Shown here in pieces: positions 62,701 to 64,000 of a stretch of DNA of 64,000 nucleotides. The stretch spans positions 372,001 to 436,000 of the forward strand of contig JAUFSD010000022.1 of NCBI GenBank assembly GCA_033030425.1, in the 5' to 3' direction. Origin of the DNA: Verpa conica (Eukaryota; Ascomycota; Pezizomycetes; Pezizales; Morchellaceae). Position numbers and translations under genes: made by a program. Within the stretch, counting starts at the first letter, position 1, and every line of letters begins with the position of its first letter. The notes under the pieces were generated by a model. That model was given only the letters and a program-made list of their open reading frames with translations. It was not told the origin of the DNA and made no database searches.

Positions 62701-64000
62701 AGATGATACTGCTCGGGCAGAAGCAGACAAGAAAGAGCGTAAAGCACAGGACTACTCGGGTGATGCACGAGAGCTGGCTAAGTCTCTTCCGGAAAAATTC
62801 GAGAGTGTAGGGAGGCCAGAGGCCGGGGCAACTGTGTTCCTTACTGGTGCTACTGGGTTCTTGGGTGTTTACTTGTTGAGGGAGCTATTGACCAGAAAAT
62901 CACCTGAGGTGAAGAAGGTATTTTTGCATGTGCGGGCTAGGGATAAGAATAAGGCTCTTGAGAGGGTGAAGACAAGTTGTGAGGCGTATGGTGTATGGGA
63001 TGATAGCTGGGTAGGGCGTATTGATTGTGTTACCGGAGAGTTAGGGAGTGAGAAGCTAGGTGTATCAGGCGCGGAATGGGATACCTTGGTAAATGAGGTT
63101 GATGTTATCATTCATAATGGAGCTCAGGTACCCCCTTTCCTGTCAATGATCGTTTCCCGTATTGTTTCTAATAGTGATTCCAGGTCCATTGGGTCTATCC
63201 ATATTCCAAGCTCCGCCCTGCAAACGTCACTGGTACAGTTGATGCGCTCCTGCTCTGTGCTTCCGGAAAGCCTAAGAGTTTTGCATTTGTGTCTTCTACA
63301 TCGGTACTAGACTCGGAACACTATGTCCGCCTCTCTGATACTATCATGGAGAACGGTGGATCCGGGGTGCCAGAAAGTGATGATCTTCAAGGGTCGGCTG
63401 ACGATCTTGGCACGGGGTATGGGCAGAGCAAGTGGGCTGGTGAATATATTGTCCGTGAAGCTGGAAAAAGGGGATTAGATGGGTGTATCATTCGCCCGGG
63501 ATATATTGTTGGTGACTCTAAGACTGGAGGTATTTCCCACTCAGCTGAGACACTAATTATCATCTGAAACCCCCACTAATATCTTAACCAAATAGTAACC
63601 AACACCGATGATTTCCTTATCCGTATGGTTAAAGGTTGTGCTCAGCTCGGACAAATACCAGATATTTATAACACCGTCAACATGGTCCCCGTCGACCACG
63701 TCGCACGCGTAGTTATTGCTTGTGCCTTTAACCCTCCTGCAAGTCCGCTTGCAGTCGCTCATGTTACATCTCACCCTAGATTAAGGTTCAACGAGTTCCT
63801 TTCGACCCTCGCCACCTACGGATATGAAGTCGAGAAGGTCGACTACATCCCATGGAGAATCGCACTGGAAACTTGGGTTGTCGAAAAGAGCAAAGACAAC
63901 GCGCTCTTTCCTCTTCTTCACTTCGTCCTTGATAACCTCCCGTCATCTACAAAGGCTCCTGAACTCGATGACTCAAACACTGTTACTTCGCTCCGTGCAG
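59716..64000 (+). CDS. LYS2: L-2-aminoadipate reductase, large subunit (3' end cut off)
   Basis: Fungal lysine synthesis: adenylates alpha-aminoadipate, loads it on a carrier domain and reduces it to the semialdehyde. Exons: 59716-60084, 60146-63127, 63184-63529 and 63596 to beyond the window edge, phases consistent; about 1366 residues are visible. The adenylation domain has [18 protein letters not shown] near 451, [37 protein letters not shown] and [12 protein letters not shown]. The carrier domain has [14 protein letters not shown] (Ser near 920). The NAD(P)-binding reductase domain starts [19 protein letters not shown] near 1020, with [16 protein letters not shown] and [14 protein letters not shown]. 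Introns 2 and 3 restore [17 protein letters not shown] and DSKTG-VTNTDDF. Lys2 needs phosphopantetheinylation by Lys5. The gene is intact as far as seen; only the C-terminus is missing. Confidence 0.97.

Noticed and set aside
63128..63310. Stop shortly after the LYS2 reductase start, suggesting a pseudogene
   Set aside because: A 56 bp intron removes the deviating sequence and restores [20 protein letters not shown]2 is intact as far as visible.

Overview
This 64 kb window is nuclear DNA of a filamentous ascomycete (Pezizomycotina). Genes have short GT-AG introns, mostly 50-110 bp. The proteins are typical ascomycete housekeeping families: Per1, a C2-domain Sch9 kinase, a Chs5/Arf1-binding protein, Hir3, Erg10, cytosolic seryl-tRNA synthetase, an Ecd/SGT1 protein and Lys2. 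Compact genes alternate with long AT-rich, gene-poor tracts, as in repeat-rich genomes such as Pezizomycetes; the class is an inference, not something the sequence proves.

Layout. 0.7-2.0 kb: PER1 (minus). 5.2-8.8 kb: SCH9-type AGC kinase (plus). 9-21.6 kb: mostly non-coding and AT-rich, with two weak minus-strand hypothetical genes. 21.6-24.0 kb: a conserved-looking very acidic protein (plus). 26.6-28.7 kb: two unrecognised minus-strand frames. 28.9-31.1 kb: a kinesin motor (plus). 31-37.4 kb: AT-rich tract holding one small cysteine-rich gene. 37.4-40.1 kb: BCH1/CHS6-family exomer subunit. 41.3-47.2 kb: HIR3. 48.7-51.1 kb: an uncharacterised protein with a possible HicA-like C-terminus. 53.1-54.5 kb: ERG10. 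55.0-56.8 kb: SES1. 57.5-59.4 kb: ECD/SGT1-like. 59.7-64.0 kb: LYS2, cut by the window end.

The genes do not form a pathway or biosynthetic cluster. They are unlinked core functions: GPI-anchor remodelling, TOR/nutrient signalling, microtubule motor, Golgi-to-surface cargo export, histone deposition, mevalonate entry, translation, lysine synthesis. ECD and LYS2 share a 313 bp divergent promoter. ERG10 and SES1 converge. I rebuilt exon structures by joining frames at GT-AG sites whose phases agree and whose protein joints restore family motifs. Joints are therefore well supported inside conserved regions and weak at poorly conserved N-termini.

I found no transposase, reverse transcriptase, tRNA, rRNA or CRISPR array, and no clearly new multi-gene system. 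The most interesting items are a HIR3 first exon that is only the start codon, the HicA-like C-terminus, a small Cys/His-rich gene inside decayed DNA, a diverged CCAAT-bearing repeat upstream of HIR3, and two SES1 introns with aberrant GTCCTY donors.
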